From Bacteroidota bacterium (GTDB lineage: Bacteria > Bacteroidota > Ignavibacteria > OLB7), in the NCBI GenBank assembly GCA_018266795.1, contig JAFDZV010000013.1:124001-188000 (forward strand): DNA of 64,000 nt, read 5' to 3'. A model generated the notes under the pieces. It was not told the DNA's origin, did not search any database, and saw only the letters and a program-made list of their open reading frames with translations. How positions within the stretch are numbered: position 1 is the stretch's first letter; the number at the start of each line of letters is the position of its first letter. The position numbers were made by a program, and so were the translations under genes. Positions 26,421 through 33,889 of the stretch are shown here, piece by piece.

Positions 26421-27320
26421 ATGAGCAACCGTAGAGACTTTCTGAAGAAGGCATCCGCCGCGATAGCGGGGAGCCTGGTGCTGCCGTTCACCAACACGTT
26501 CTGCGCCAGCGCACGCGCGGACGTGCCGAAAACATTCACCGGCGCCGAGACATTCAACCGCCTGGTGAGGCTGGCGGCGGAGAAGAACTGGCGCGCGCTG
26601 CCGATCGGCGAGCGCATCGGCGCCATCGGCCTCGAGCTGCGTGGCACTCCGTATGTGGGCTCGACGCTGGAGCTGTTCGACGATCGTGAAGTCTGTTCCG
26701 TGAACCTGCTGGGGCTGGACTGCGTGACGTTCTTCGAGAGCGCGCTCGACTTTGCCCGCATGCTGGACCATGCGGACAACTATTCGCCGCAGGCCATGAT
26801 GGACCAGGTGACCTTCACGCGCTATCGCGACGGGAAGCTCACGGATTATACGTCACGCCTTCACTATACCGCGGACTGGTTCTTCAACAACGAGCAGAAG
26901 CATGTTGTGAAGGTGATCACGCGCGATCTTCCCGGCGCCGTACGGTTCACCCATCAGGTGAACTTCATGAGCACGCACCCGGGAAGCTATCGCCAGCTGA
27001 AGGCCAACCCCTCGCTGGTGGCGGCAATTGCGAAGATCGAGCAGACGATCAACGAGCGCGAGATGTACTACGTGCCAAAGGAGCGGGTGGCCGACGCCGA
27101 ACCGCATCTGATGACGGGCGATATCATCGGCATCACGACCACGATCAGCGGTATCGACTGCTCGCACACCGGGCTCTGCTATCGCGACAACAACGGCCTG
27201 CTTCGCTACATGCACGCCTCCTCCACGAAGAAGGAGGTAACGCTCGACGACGAGCTTGCGAAGTATCTGGCCAGCGTCTCGAAGGATACGGGAATCATGG
27301 TGGCGCGGCCGATCGGCTGA
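26421..27320 (+). CDS. DUF1460 amidase-like protein with Tat signal
   Basis: A 299-aa secreted protein of the DUF1460 family, structurally an NlpC/P60-like cysteine hydrolase thought to act as an N-acetylmuramoyl-L-alanine amidase on cell-wall fragments. The N terminus is a clear twin-arginine signal (NRRDFLKKASAAIAGSLVLP). The catalytic Cys101 lies in GLDCVTFFES, and the family's GTPYVGSTLE, DCSHTGLCY and MHASS motifs (candidate catalytic His) follow in order. The start at 26421 is set by the Tat motif. It is convergent with the frameshifted HAD gene, with a GC palindrome between them. Location is periplasmic by family and signal. Confidence 0.88.
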   Translation: MSNRRDFLKKASAAIAGSLVLPFTNTFCASARADVPKTFTGAETFNRLVRLAAEKNWRALPIGERIGAIGLELRGTPYVGSTLELFDDREVCSVNLLGLDCVTFFESALDFARMLDHADNYSPQAMMDQVTFTRYRDGKLTDYTSRLHYTADWFFNNEQKHVVKVITRDLPGAVRFTHQVNFMSTHPGSYRQLKANPSLVAAIAKIEQTINEREMYYVPKERVADAEPHLMTGDIIGITTTISGIDCSHTGLCYRDNNGLLRYMHASSTKKEVTLDDELAKYLASVSKDTGIMVARPIG

Positions 27321-27324
27321 CCCG

Positions 27325-27340
27325 CCTCGCCGCGGCGAGG
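27325..27340. terminator. GC palindrome between convergent genes
   Basis: CCTCGCC (27325-27331) and GGCGAGG (27334-27340) form a near-perfect palindrome with a 2-base centre in the 26-base gap between the convergent DUF1460 and HAD genes. It may act as a bidirectional terminator, although no T-run is present. Confidence 0.4.
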
Positions 27341-27346
27341 GCCGGA

Positions 27347-28059
27347 TTACCGAAGGCCTGGATGATCGATCAGAGCCTCCAGGCTCTCCACAACCGTTGC
27401 GTCCGCGTTCGCCGGCCGGCCCGAACGCACAACCAGTACGGACTGCATCCCGACGGCTGCCGGCCCGGCCACGTCCCACCGCGGATCGTCGCCGATGAAG
27501 AGAGCATCACCCGCCTCAACGCCAATGCGGCTCAGCACATGATGGAAGATATGCGGCGACGGCTTGCGCCAGCCGCAATCGCGGCAGAAGTATGCGGCGT
27601 TGATATGGTTGGTGATGCCATGACGGAGAAGCTCTCGATGCCAGAGCCCTGACGGGCTTCCCCACGGTGTGTTGGAGACGATGCAGATCCGGTGGCCGGC
27701 GCGCTGCAGGAGAGCGAGCGTTGGAAGCGTGTCGTCGTATCGCATTGCGATAGCGAAGATCGGCCTCATGAAGCGCACGCACAGTTCTTCGATCATGCCG
27801 GGAGCGTGGAGGCCCTCGATGCCGAAGATCGCAGCAAGGCGATCCTCCAGCGGCCGCACCCGATGGTCCGGCGATTCATGATTTTCCGCCGCCACGCGCT
27901 TCGCAATCTCCCGGGCTCGATTCGTTCGGCGCCCCAACGCCCCGCCTGCAGGAATCGCGTGGCCTCGCGGATACCCTCATCCAGAATCGGTTGGAACTCG
28001 GACGGCTGGTAGTACCGTACCAACGTATTCCCCAGATCGAACAACAGAACGCGAGGCAT
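27347..28059 (-). pseudogene. HAD-superfamily hydrolase split by a frameshift
   Basis: The N-terminal part (MPRVLLFDLGNTLVRYYQPS, from ATG 28059) and the C-terminal part (IVSNTPWGSP, WRKPSPHIFHHVLSRIG, ALFIGDDPRWDVAGPAAVGM, to the stop at 27347) belong to one HAD phosphatase but lie in different frames. The switch is near 27935-27958 in a G-rich stretch (minus strand GGCGGGGCGTTGGGG) and fits the loss of one base. Each half is conserved, which points to a recent mutation or a sequencing error. HAD motif I reads DLGNT, with Gly at the usual second Asp, which occurs in some members. It follows the 3-hydroxyacyl-CoA dehydrogenase gene by 14 bases, so it was part of that operon. Confidence 0.75.
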
Positions 28060-28073
28060 TTCGCGGCCTCCGC

Positions 28074-28919
28074 TCAGTAGAATCCCTTGCCGCTCTTCCT
28101 GCCGAGCAGCCCGGACTCCACCATCTTCCGCTGGATCAGATGAGGACGGAACCGCGCTTCGTTGAAGTACTGCTGGTACACGGACTCCGTAACGGCGAAG
28201 TTTACGTCGATGCCGATCAGATCCATCAGCTCGAACGGTCCCATCTTGAAGCCCACGGCCTTCATGCACCGATCGACCTGCTCATGCGTTGCGCACCCTT
28301 CTCCAACGATGCGGAACGCCTCGCCGTAGAAGTTGCGCGCCACGCGGTTGACGATGAATCCCGGCGTATCCTTCGCGCTCACCGGCACTTTCCCGAGGCG
28401 GCGGGAGATGCCTGCCGTACGCTCCATCACCTCTTCCGATGTACGGTACCCCTGGATCACCTCCACCAGCTTCATGATGTGTGCGGGGTTGAAGAAGTGC
28501 ATGCCAACCACACGCTCGGGGTGCTGAAGGCGGGCTGCGATCTCGGTGATTGCGAGCGATGATGTGTTGCTGGCGAGAATCGCATCCGGTGCAACCAATG
28601 CTTCGAGCCGCGCGAAGAGATCCTGCTTCACATCGAGCCGCTCGATGGCCGCCTCCACAACGATCTCCGCGCCGGCCATCGCATCCAGCGAGGCCGACGT
28701 GGCAACACGTCCGCGCAGCTCGGCCGCGGCCTCCTCGGTAAGCTTGCCGCGCTCCACGCTCCCGGCGACGAACTTCGCAATCTGCCCCGCGCCGCGCTCC
28801 AGCGATTCGGGCGTGATGTCGTACAGCACAACACTGTAGCCGGCAAGTGCGGCAGCATATGCAATGCCGGAGCCCATGGTACCGGCGCCGCAGACGCCGA
28901 AGAGAGGTGTATCTGCCAT
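28074..28919 (-). CDS. hbd: 3-hydroxybutyryl-CoA dehydrogenase
   Basis: A 281-aa 3-hydroxyacyl-CoA dehydrogenase, oxidising the 3-hydroxy group of short acyl-CoA with NAD(P). The dinucleotide motif GVCGAGTMGSGIA is at residues 8-20, followed by EAAIERLDVKQDLF, SNTSSLAITEIA, the catalytic His/Glu region VVGMHFFNPAHIMKLVEVI, DTPGFIVNRVARNFYGEAFRI, and MGPFELMDLIGIDVN. It belongs with the two crotonase genes upstream on the same strand, forming hydration and oxidation steps of beta-oxidation or of phenylacetyl-CoA breakdown (PaaH-like role). It ends at the family's usual SGKGFY. Confidence 0.95.
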   Translation of the reverse strand: MADTPLFGVCGAGTMGSGIAYAAALAGYSVVLYDITPESLERGAGQIAKFVAGSVERGKLTEEAAAELRGRVATSASLDAMAGAEIVVEAAIERLDVKQDLFARLEALVAPDAILASNTSSLAITEIAARLQHPERVVGMHFFNPAHIMKLVEVIQGYRTSEEVMERTAGISRRLGKVPVSAKDTPGFIVNRVARNFYGEAFRIVGEGCATHEQVDRCMKAVGFKMGPFELMDLIGIDVNFAVTESVYQQYFNEARFRPHLIQRKMVESGLLGRKSGKGFY

Positions 28920-28994
28920 CTGTGGAATTGGTTGATCGATGCTCGTGATTCCTGTTCTCGCTACCGGACGGCAACACCGTGCCGCAACTGCCTC

Positions 28995-29780
28995 CTACTC
29001 TCCCTTGAACACCGGCTTGCGCTTCTCCACGAACGACTGCACCCCTTCGGTGTAGTCGCCGGTGCGCCCGGCAGCCTCCTGCATGAACACCTCGTAGTCC
29101 AGTGCCTCGTCAAGCGAGGTGGCGCCGGCGCGATAGAGCATCTTCTTGATGTATCCGTACGCGCGCGTGGGTCCGGCGGCATAGCGGGCGGCGAGCGCAC
29201 GCGCCTCCTCCATCAGCGTCTCGGCCGGAACAACCTTGTTCACCAGGCCGAGTTCCAGCGCCTGCGGTGCGAAGATCTTCTCCCCGAGCGTTGCAATCTC
29301 GAAGGCGCGCGCGTAGCCAACCATGCGCGCAAGGAAGTAGGACGATCCGGAGTCCGGCACCAGGCCGATGTTGATGAACGCCTGCAGCAGATAGGAACTT
29401 TCGGCGGCGATGCGGGCATCGCACGCAAGCGCCAGCGAGCATCCGGCTCCGGCCGCCGCACCATTCAGCGCAGCAACAATCGGCTTGGGCATGCCGGTAA
29501 GCCTGCGGATGATGGGGTTGTAGCGTCGCTGCAGCGAATCCGAGAGGGAGCGCCGCGTGCCGGGCGCCGGCGCATCCTTCAGATCCTGACCGGAACAGAA
29601 CGCCTTGCCGGCTCCGGTAAGAATGAGTGCGCGTACGGCCGGGTCGCGCTCGGCGTTCCTCAACGCCTCCTGCAGATCGGTGGTGAGCTGCTCGTTGCAG
29701 GCGTTGTAGCTCTCCGGCCGGTTCAGCGTGATCGTGAGCACGCCGCCGTCGAGTTCGTAGAGAAGGGTATCGAATGCCAT
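28995..29780 (-). CDS. paaG: PaaG-like enoyl-CoA hydratase/isomerase
   Basis: A 261-aa crotonase closest in motif pattern to PaaG, which isomerises the ring-epoxide of phenylacetyl-CoA to the oxepin. The pattern FCSGQDLKDAP, then YNPIIRRLTGMPKPIVAALNGAAAGAGCSLALACD, INIGLVPDSGSSYFLARM and a catalytic Asp in LVPDSG is as in PaaG. It lies between the second crotonase and hbd, with gaps of 67 and 75 bases. No paaABCDE oxygenase or paaK is in the window, so involvement in aerobic phenylacetate degradation is suggested but incomplete; general beta-oxidation isomerase function is the alternative. Confidence 0.85.
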   Translation of the reverse strand: MAFDTLLYELDGGVLTITLNRPESYNACNEQLTTDLQEALRNAERDPAVRALILTGAGKAFCSGQDLKDAPAPGTRRSLSDSLQRRYNPIIRRLTGMPKPIVAALNGAAAGAGCSLALACDARIAAESSYLLQAFINIGLVPDSGSSYFLARMVGYARAFEIATLGEKIFAPQALELGLVNKVVPAETLMEEARALAARYAAGPTRAYGYIKKMLYRAGATSLDEALDYEVFMQEAAGRTGDYTEGVQSFVEKRKPVFKGE

Positions 29781-29847
29781 CTGAGAGATAGAGAATCGTT
29801 GTTCAAAGTGGCCATCGTCGCGGATTCCGGGAGTGTGCGCAACGCGC

Positions 29848-30621
29848 TCAGCGTCCCTTCCACTCAGGCTTCCTCTTTTCCAGGAACGCAGCCATCCCCT
29901 CCTTCATATCGTCCGTGTCGAAGAGGAGATAGAAGTTCTTGCGTTCGAATTCCAACCCGTCGTTCACCGTGGTATCGAACGACTTCAGCACGGACTCCTT
30001 CGCAAGGCGCACGGCGATCGGCGGGCGGGCGGCCACTTCGCGCGCAAGCTTCATTGCCGACTCCAGATAGAACTCCACCGGAACGATCATGTTGATCAGC
30101 CCGCCTGCCTTCGCCTCCTCCGCGGTGATCATCCTGCCGGTGAGAACCATCTCCATCGCGAGCGCCTTCCCCACGGCACGCGTCAGCCGCTGCGTTCCGC
30201 CGGCTCCCGGCATTACGCCGATGTTGATCTCCGGCTGCCCGAAGCGGGCGGTCTCACTTGCAACAATCATATCGCAGATCATCACCAGCTCGCAGCCGCC
30301 ACCGAGCGCAACGCCGGAGACAGCCGCGATGAGCGGCGTCTTCACGCGGCGGATGCGGTCCCAGCGCGTGAACTGGTCGCGCTGAAGCATCTCGGTTGGC
30401 GATGCCGCAGCCATCTCCGTGATGTCCGCGCCGGCGGCGAAGGCACGCTCGCTCCCGTGGATCACGATGCAGCGCACGTCCGGATTCGCGTCGAGCGTCT
30501 CCAGGGCCTCAACCAGTTCAACCATCAGCTCGAGGTTGAGCGCATTCAATACCTTCGGGCGGTTCAACTGCACCGTGGCGATGAATCCCTCGTGGGTTGT
30601 GACAACAATGTTCTCGGGCAT
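29848..30621 (-). CDS. Enoyl-CoA hydratase (PaaF/crotonase type)
   Basis: A 257-aa enoyl-CoA hydratase. It shows the canonical crotonase pattern: LNRPKVLNALN, GSERAFAAGADITEM (oxyanion hole), GVALGGGCELVMICDMIVAS with the first catalytic Glu in GGGCEL, and QPEINIGVMPGAGGTQRLTRAVGK with the second catalytic Glu. Both glutamates are present, so true hydratase activity is expected. ATG 30621 (MPENIVV) was chosen; the frame to 30666 adds 15 non-conserved residues. It is the first gene of the paaG-hbd-HAD operon. A strong terminator separates it from the sigma-factor operon upstream. Confidence 0.92.
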   Translation of the reverse strand: MPENIVVTTHEGFIATVQLNRPKVLNALNLELMVELVEALETLDANPDVRCIVIHGSERAFAAGADITEMAAASPTEMLQRDQFTRWDRIRRVKTPLIAAVSGVALGGGCELVMICDMIVASETARFGQPEINIGVMPGAGGTQRLTRAVGKALAMEMVLTGRMITAEEAKAGGLINMIVPVEFYLESAMKLAREVAARPPIAVRLAKESVLKSFDTTVNDGLEFERKNFYLLFDTDDMKEGMAAFLEKRKPEWKGR

Positions 30622-30743
30622 ACAGGAAGGCGTTTGCTGGATGCGGAGCGGGAAGCCTCGCAGCATGTACCGGCGCGTGGGCCCGGGTCCCGCAACGAAG
30701 GAGGCGAAGTTACGAATCTCCGATCAATGCCGTTGAAACGGCG

Positions 30744-30770
30744 AAGGCTCCGGCAAAGATCCGGAGCCTT
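30744..30770 (-). terminator. Terminator of the sigma/surface-protein operon
   Basis: A perfect 10-bp stem (30744-30753 with 30761-30770, arm AAGGCTCCGG), a 7-base loop, then CGCCGTTTCAACG on the minus strand. It lies 30 bases past the stop of the T9SS IgGFc-like gene. Confidence 0.75.
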
Positions 30771-30798
30771 CCGATGTACACGAGATGTTCGCGGACAA

Positions 30799-33153
30799 CT
30801 ATCTCACAAGAGTCGCGCTGCGCACGCTGCGATTGCCACCATCGGTGAGAACCACGAAGTAGACTCCCGACGGAAGCAGCATGCCGGTACCGTCGGCGCC
30901 GGACCATTCAACGGAGGTGCGGCCGGCAAGCGACTCGCCGTTCATCCGCGCGACGGTATGGCCCACCGGATCGGTGATCACCATCTGCGCATCCCGCCCC
31001 AGCGGCCGCGCAAAGCCGATCTGCATCACTCCGGAGGATGGGTTCGGCACGATGGACATCTTCAACTGCGAAGCCCCCTCATCGAACGCGACGCCGGCAG
31101 CCGGCGACACTTCGATCCGCAGAGGAACCGTGATCGGCGAGGAGTCCGCAACGATCGTGAGCGTGGTTGTGTAGATGCCCACGCTGGCAGCCGCGTCCAC
31201 ATCGATGGTGAGCGCTATCTGATCGTGGCTCGCGATGGTATACGGCAGGCCGCTGTCGAACGAGGTCCGGATGTAGTTCTTGGCATTGCCGGTTCCGGCA
31301 TCGAAGTGGGAGATCATGGCGCTGTTGCCGCAATCGTTGGCGCGGATGATCAGACTGTCGCGCTTTGCCTTGCCGTACGTGGTCTGGATCACGATCGCCG
31401 AGCGATCGGCGTACGCGGTCTTCAGGCAGACGCCGTCGGAGAGCTTCACCGTGTCGATGTTGCCGCTCCGGTCGCTCAACGCCGCGAAGAGCGGGCCGCT
31501 GGGATCGGCGGTGGTCTGGAAGGTCACGTCGGCAATGGCATCGGGAGACGGAGCCTGGAACGGCGTGGCAAGCTTCCAGCCGGGGCTCTGCACCACTTCC
31601 ACGGCGGCAATGCCGCTGTAGTACCCTCCGGTGCTGTCGCTGATGCGAGCCGTGAGCCGCGTGCGGTCGGCCGTCGGTACGGTGGTAACCAGATAGGGCG
31701 CACGCACGTCGGCATCGATTCTCGGAACCCAGAACGGAAGCGGGAACGCATAGAAGTCGCCAAGCAATCCGCTGTTGCCGGCAATCACACCGGTGAACGG
31801 ATAGCCCTCCGGCGAGGAGAGCACATGCCCGCCAGCGGAGACGGTAACGCGTGCATAGAAGTAGTCGCCGTTCAAATGCTGCCACACGGCACCGGCAAGC
31901 GGATGGCCGTCCAGCGTGATGGCACGGATCGGGTTGGCGTCGTCCGATGCCTGCAATGCTCCGTTCCCCTTTGCCACCAGCGTCAGCATGTGCACGCTGA
32001 GCGGGTTGATGCCGATCATGTCGGGGGCAACGAACGGAGAAAACGTTGTCATGCGGCCGGCCGGAGCAACCGGAAGCATCATCGGGGCGTTGGCCGCATC
32101 GCCGTACGCGCCGCTGGTGCGCAGCTGCGTGAGAATCACGGGCGCGGTGGCGGACCAGTGCACGGGACCATTGATCGGCTTGCCGCCGATGGTGGAAGCA
32201 TCGAACATGGTGCCACGGTCCAGATTGACCGTTGCCTTCTGCGTGCTCCCATCCGGCGCGAAGCAGGTGATATCCACCCTGGTGCCGTCGAACGCGGACG
32301 TCATGCGGAAACGATCGGGAGTGCCGGGATTCAGCGGCACGGTGTAATACTCCTGCCCCCAGAGCGAGTCCGGAAGAAGCATCGTGCTGAGATGCGTTGC
32401 CCACTGGTCCAGCGGCATCGTGCCGTTGGCGGTAACCGGTGCACCAACATGACCGCTCACAACACCGATCGGCCGGTTGGCGTGAATCTCCGAGACGCTC
32501 AGGTCCGCAACGCCGACATCACCCGAATGCGCCTGCACCAGGAAGCTCTCCCCCCTGTTCAGCGGCACCGGAATCTCCTGGCCCACATCGCTGTTGATGG
32601 TGCGCGCCTTCGGCGTGATGCGAACGATGGTGTTATCCTCCGATGCGATCACCATGAACTCGCCTACGCGATCGCCGTCGGCGTTCGGCAACGTCATCGG
32701 CAGATAGCCGGTGCGCCACAACTCCACCGGCATCGCTGCATAGCTGCCGCTGGATTGATAGCGGGCATTGATGGCGAAGACCGAGACCGGCGCGCGCGAG
32801 GTTACATGCACGGTCTGCATCGGCGTCTCCTCGCTGAACACCATCTCGCGCGCACGGGGAACCTCAACCGTGATGAACCCGCCAGGCTGCACGAAGAAAC
32901 GCTGCAGCGGCGCTCCGGGAATCTCCACATCCACGCTGGTGGATACCTGCGAGGTGATCATCATCCCCATGAACTTCTGTGCGGCACGGCTGTCCTCGTT
33001 CTGCATGAACGCAACGTAGTACTCGGTGCCCGGCTGCGCCTGCACGCCGCTCTCCTGAGCCTGCACATTCACAACGCGCATGCCGAACAGAAGAGCCGTT
33101 GCCAGCAACGCCCAACCGATCCTGCGATGTAGTCTGGTCATTGTATATCTCAT
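30799..33153 (-). CDS. IgGFc-binding-like surface protein with T9SS sorting domain
   Basis: A 784-aa secreted protein. The signal peptide covers about residues 1-32. An IgGFc-binding-protein N-terminal-like domain follows (GTEYYVAFMQNED, FFVQPGGFITVEVP, VFAINARYQSSGSYAAMPVEL, FMVIASEDNTIVRITPK, IGVVSGHVG), then Ig-like segments. The last about 80 residues are a T9SS type A sorting domain (IVPNPSSGVMQIGF, LPSGVYFVVLTDGG, ending SATLVR). GGAAAGAG lies about 6 bases before ATG 33153. It is the last gene of the operon with the ECF sigma factor, the anti-sigma/barrel hybrid and a lipoprotein. The binding partner is unknown; the domain name does not show antibody binding here. A long antisense open frame crosses the locus and is a shadow. 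Confidence 0.85.
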   Translation of the reverse strand: MRYTMTRLHRRIGWALLATALLFGMRVVNVQAQESGVQAQPGTEYYVAFMQNEDSRAAQKFMGMMITSQVSTSVDVEIPGAPLQRFFVQPGGFITVEVPRAREMVFSEETPMQTVHVTSRAPVSVFAINARYQSSGSYAAMPVELWRTGYLPMTLPNADGDRVGEFMVIASEDNTIVRITPKARTINSDVGQEIPVPLNRGESFLVQAHSGDVGVADLSVSEIHANRPIGVVSGHVGAPVTANGTMPLDQWATHLSTMLLPDSLWGQEYYTVPLNPGTPDRFRMTSAFDGTRVDITCFAPDGSTQKATVNLDRGTMFDASTIGGKPINGPVHWSATAPVILTQLRTSGAYGDAANAPMMLPVAPAGRMTTFSPFVAPDMIGINPLSVHMLTLVAKGNGALQASDDANPIRAITLDGHPLAGAVWQHLNGDYFYARVTVSAGGHVLSSPEGYPFTGVIAGNSGLLGDFYAFPLPFWVPRIDADVRAPYLVTTVPTADRTRLTARISDSTGGYYSGIAAVEVVQSPGWKLATPFQAPSPDAIADVTFQTTADPSGPLFAALSDRSGNIDTVKLSDGVCLKTAYADRSAIVIQTTYGKAKRDSLIIRANDCGNSAMISHFDAGTGNAKNYIRTSFDSGLPYTIASHDQIALTIDVDAAASVGIYTTTLTIVADSSPITVPLRIEVSPAAGVAFDEGASQLKMSIVPNPSSGVMQIGFARPLGRDAQMVITDPVGHTVARMNGESLAGRTSVEWSGADGTGMLLPSGVYFVVLTDGGNRSVRSATLVR

Positions 33154-33173
33154 TGAATCTCTTTCCAGAAATC

Positions 33174-33872
33174 TCAGTTCAGACTCGCCTTCTGCCGATT
33201 CACAAGGGTCCAGCGCTCCTCTATGCCGGTGTACAGAGGGCTCGTAGCATCCCGCCTCGTGGCCGTCTGCCGAACCATCCGAACCGGTCCGTATCCCTGA
33301 GCATACCAGCAGGTCCATGACCACGTCTTCGTCGGCCCGATGCGATCCTCCTCCTTCTTCGGAGCGTATTCCACCACGATCACGTTCGAATACACCGTGC
33401 CGCCGATGTTCTGGTACAGATTGCGCTCGGTGATCCTGGCCTGCCACGTGGCCTGCATCGAGTCATCGAAGGCGCAGTCCCACGTTCGCCCCGTGTCCAC
33501 CGGCGTGGTAAGCGCATAGCGAACGGGCACGATTCCGCTGGCCGTGAAGAGTGTATCCGGTGTGGGGCGGTAGAGACGAAGCGTGGACGTGTTCCCCTGC
33601 CGAAGCACGGACATGGAGTAGGAGCCGGCCATGATGGTGGAATCCAGCACCACGGCACGCACTGTGAGCGTATCCGGTGCGGAGTTCAGGTTCTCCTCCC
33701 TCATGTAGACAAGCGTATCGGCAACCGAGGTTGGCCATGAGAAGGAGGCCACGTTCTGCCACATGGACTCGTCGGGGCCGGTGGTGCCGCACGATGCGGC
33801 GCCCAGCGCTGCCAGAAGAGCCAGACCACAGAGGGTACGATATGTGTTGATCCGAATGTTCATCACCATCAT
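33174..33872 (-). CDS. Lipoprotein in sigma-factor operon
   Basis: The 232-aa product has a lipoprotein signal (hydrophobic GLALLAALGAASC, lipobox AASC, Cys28). The mature chain is rich in Thr and aromatic residues, with paired strands and a C-terminal stretch of conserved-looking Trp residues (TKTWSWTCWYAQGYGPVRMV) in a DUF-like beta fold. No family was recognised. It lies 17 bases after the anti-sigma/barrel gene and 20 before the T9SS IgGFc-like gene, so it is co-expressed and likely acts with them at the outer membrane. ATG 33872 is the first of several nearby Met codons (residues 1, 2 and 4). Confidence 0.75.
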   Translation of the reverse strand: MMVMNIRINTYRTLCGLALLAALGAASCGTTGPDESMWQNVASFSWPTSVADTLVYMREENLNSAPDTLTVRAVVLDSTIMAGSYSMSVLRQGNTSTLRLYRPTPDTLFTASGIVPVRYALTTPVDTGRTWDCAFDDSMQATWQARITERNLYQNIGGTVYSNVIVVEYAPKKEEDRIGPTKTWSWTCWYAQGYGPVRMVRQTATRRDATSPLYTGIEERWTLVNRQKASLN

Positions 33873-33889
33873 TCCAGAACCACTCTCTG

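Noticed and set aside
29833-33132. A 1099-codon open frame on the plus strand across the enoyl-CoA hydratase and IgGFc-like genes.
   Set aside because: It is rich in His, Arg and Gln with no domain, and runs antisense to genes with clear families, a signal peptide and T9SS end. High GC leaves such shadow frames open.
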